A stretch of 64,000 nucleotides of DNA from Flagellimonas oceanensis (GTDB lineage Bacteria; Bacteroidota; Bacteroidia; Flavobacteriales; Flavobacteriaceae), in contig NZ_RZNA01000040.1 of the NCBI RefSeq assembly GCF_003992595.1, forward strand, positions 1 to 64,000. Reading direction: 5' to 3'. A model generated the notes under the pieces. It had not been told where the DNA came from. It worked only from the letters and a program-made list of their open reading frames with translations, and did no database searches. Below, piece by piece: positions 62,341 through 64,000 of this stretch (positions are counted from its first letter, which is position 1; each line of letters opens with the position of its first letter). A program made the position numbers and the translations under genes.

Positions 62341-63882
62341 TTACTGGTCTGCTCCGTCTGCTTTTGCCCTATCAATGGTATATTGAGCGACTTCCCTCCC
62401 TTGGTCCGTGCCCACTGTGGCATCAAAACTCCAATGGATTCCGCCATATACTCGGGAGATTGCGGCTTCCTCTGCCCATGCCCTCATTTGTTCGGCTTCT
62501 TCAGGAAAAACATAGGCCAACACTTCGGATGCTGCAGCGGAGAAAACACTATGCCCAGAGGTATAACTCGGGAAATTCGGTGTTCCCGCAATGGTTTCAA
62601 ACCCTTCAATCAATTGTATGGGTCTTGGGTAATGATAATAGTATTTGGCATCCCAACAACTAATGCCCGAATCCATGATGGCCATATTCATGTAGGCCAA
62701 GGTCCGTGTTGTTTGCAGTGGGTTCAATTTTTTCTCCACCATCAATTCATTGGCGATACGGTTCCAATGGCCTGGAGGGGTGTAAGTTCCTAGGCCATCT
62801 TGCCAAAAATTGGCGATTCTTCGATGTTCTTCCGTCATGTTTTTGGCATAGTCCTTCAATAGTTCCACATCGTCCAATAATTCTTGGGAGTCCAATTCAG
62901 GAGGAGCAATCGGCCTAACACTTTCTACATCATCAATACTCCACATGGTCACTTGGCTAAAGAGCGGAGTAAGACCCACGGGACGTTCTGGAATCTCTAA
63001 ATTGTCCCAAGCCCATCCAAATCTATCGTAAGCGGCTTGTTTTATGGAGTCGGAAACGGCCTTTGGTGTTTGCGCATCCTTCATACCATCGCTGGAAGCC
63101 CTTGTCAATGCCGTTTCGGAAACCGCATCTCCAATTGTTGTTCCTGCGGTAATGTCACTCATAACGTTGCCCCCTGAAAGTAATAGGCTTTCCAAATGCT
63201 CGTCTTCCATTTGCTGAAGATATTGAGCTTCAAGCGGGAACATAGCCGTCAGAATATTTTTGGATGCCCTGGCAATTACCGCTCCATCCGAAGGATAAGA
63301 AGGCATGTCGTTTTCCTCGTAAGCGTATTCAATACTTTCATCCACAGCAAAAGGAGCAGCTCTATTGTATTCGTATTTATGGTGCCAGGCGGAAATGAGT
63401 CCATCAAACTGGGCTACGGACATATAGGCCAATGCCCTACAGGCATAAGGAGGGTGTGCAAAAGGAAAGGCAGGTGGCCCCTCTGGATTGTTAGGATTGG
63501 GCAAGGTGTAAGTGCCATCAGCATTAGGACCAGGGATCAGATTGTACTTGGCAATGAGTTCCAATGCAATCTCGTTCCAGCGGATAGCTGGATTGTTGGT
63601 CCAGTATTTTATGGCGCTTTTTTGGTTGGAAGTCATGTTGGCCATGGCTTCTTTTACCTCTTCCAATTCATTCTGATAGCTTTCGGAATCGATAGCTTCG
63701 GGAACCGGTATTTCTATGGAGGCACCGGATTCCTCAAGCACGGGAACCCAATCCCCGCCATCTACGTCAAGTTCGGAGTAGGCATACCCTTCGTAGGGAA
63801 TGTACTGCGGTGTGTCTTTCTCGCAAGAAGTCAAAAGTATAAGGCCCAAGGCCATAAACAGTGTGTATATTTTATTGCTCAT
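62341..63882 (-). CDS. Vanadium-haloperoxidase/PAP2-type lipoprotein
   Basis: 513 aa, lipoprotein signal (LILLTSCEK). Two helical halves; the C-terminal one carries the acid-phosphatase/haloperoxidase signature: the Lys-Arg-Pro region as YYYHYPRPIQ, FPSYTSGHSVFSAAA (PSGHS box with catalytic His) and SRVYGGIHWSFDA (third box with His). Probably vanadate- or phosphate-binding exported enzyme. Its start overlaps the end of the upstream gene by 11 nt. Confidence 0.85.
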   Translation of the reverse strand: MSNKIYTLFMALGLILLTSCEKDTPQYIPYEGYAYSELDVDGGDWVPVLEESGASIEIPVPEAIDSESYQNELEEVKEAMANMTSNQKSAIKYWTNNPAIRWNEIALELIAKYNLIPGPNADGTYTLPNPNNPEGPPAFPFAHPPYACRALAYMSVAQFDGLISAWHHKYEYNRAAPFAVDESIEYAYEENDMPSYPSDGAVIARASKNILTAMFPLEAQYLQQMEDEHLESLLLSGGNVMSDITAGTTIGDAVSETALTRASSDGMKDAQTPKAVSDSIKQAAYDRFGWAWDNLEIPERPVGLTPLFSQVTMWSIDDVESVRPIAPPELDSQELLDDVELLKDYAKNMTEEHRRIANFWQDGLGTYTPPGHWNRIANELMVEKKLNPLQTTRTLAYMNMAIMDSGISCWDAKYYYHYPRPIQLIEGFETIAGTPNFPSYTSGHSVFSAAASEVLAYVFPEEAEQMRAWAEEAAISRVYGGIHWSFDATVGTDQGREVAQYTIDRAKADGADQ

Positions 63883-64000
63883 CGGTAATTTCAGTTTGTT
63901 TCTTGATTACATTGAATTGATAAGTCAGTCCAAATCCCGTATTGCTGAATTTAGGTACGTTTCTTCCGTTGACCACCCGGTTATGGTAGGCTACAACTCC
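63872..64000 (-). CDS. C-terminal end of probable outer-membrane beta-barrel protein (partial)
   Basis: Only the last 42 codons are in the window: GVVAYHNRVVNGRNVPKF, then SNTGFGLTYQFNVI and stop. Alternating hydrophobic pattern with GFGLTYQF resembles a final barrel strand. The rest lies beyond the window edge; family cannot be fixed. Confidence 0.5.
   Translation of the reverse strand, partial: GVVAYHNRVVNGRNVPKFSNTGFGLTYQFNVIKKQTEITDEQ

Overview
The window is chromosomal DNA of a marine-type Bacteroidota, most likely family Flavobacteriaceae. The evidence is a SusC/SusD pair with an ECF sigma factor and FecR, many lipoproteins with an acidic patch after the lipobox Cys, CAnnTTTG/TAnnTTTG -7 boxes with a TTG about 20 bp upstream, weak Shine-Dalgarno sites, and few intergenic spaces. 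The genus (a Muricauda/Flagellimonas-like organism) is only a guess from gene style.

Layout. 1-5.6 kb: SGNH hydrolase, SLC13-type transporter and two surface lipoproteins. 5.8-9.5 kb: thiamine salvage operon (thiM-thiE-thiD-tenA-HAD phosphatase) behind a TPP riboswitch. 9.6-12.5 kb: ketopantoate-reductase-like enzyme, response regulator and soluble histidine kinase. 12.5-23.6 kb: ECF sigma/FecR/SusC/SusD uptake locus with two lipoproteins and an M14 carboxypeptidase, probably for peptides. 24.0-32.3 kb: locus for secreted, disulfide-rich double-glycine peptides: a C39-like/VKOR/thioredoxin fusion, three small Cys-rich precursors (one shorter than normal gene-finder limits), a TlpA-like lipoprotein, a C39 peptidase-ABC exporter and an HlyD adaptor. 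Each precursor is preceded by the same structured RNA leader.

32.3-40.2 kb is the most unusual part. A 41-bp perfect direct repeat (32325-32365 and 40121-40161) brackets a module made of a slipin (band-7) gene, a minus-strand array of about 15 tRNA-like genes, a TPR protein gene, two putative small RNA units, a small unknown gene, a divergent RtcB RNA ligase and a divergently transcribed WYL regulator. Many array members are non-canonical: two have 60-nt anticodon loops, two carry Leu anticodons on bodies with short variable loops, two have a shared hairpin built into the T arm, and the distal ones are degenerate. A 31-bp inverted-repeat motif occurs both in the rtcB/WYL intergenic region and inside the array. 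I read this as an RNA-damage sensing/repair or tRNA-decoy system; the function is inference.

40.2-50.5 kb: histidine kinase/response regulator pair, AraC regulator with small membrane proteins and an NmrA-like protein, GNAT enzymes, a PD40 lipoprotein, an amidohydrolase, and a YdeI-family pseudogene. 50.5-56.4 kb (minus): M1 peptidase-ABC permease fusion with its ATPase, HTH/DUF2975 pair, mobA and a partner gene. 56.6-64.0 kb: large Asp-box repeat protein, DinB protein, YafY-type WYL regulator, AlkB-like dioxygenase, vanadium-haloperoxidase/PAP2 lipoprotein, and the end of a probable outer-membrane protein.
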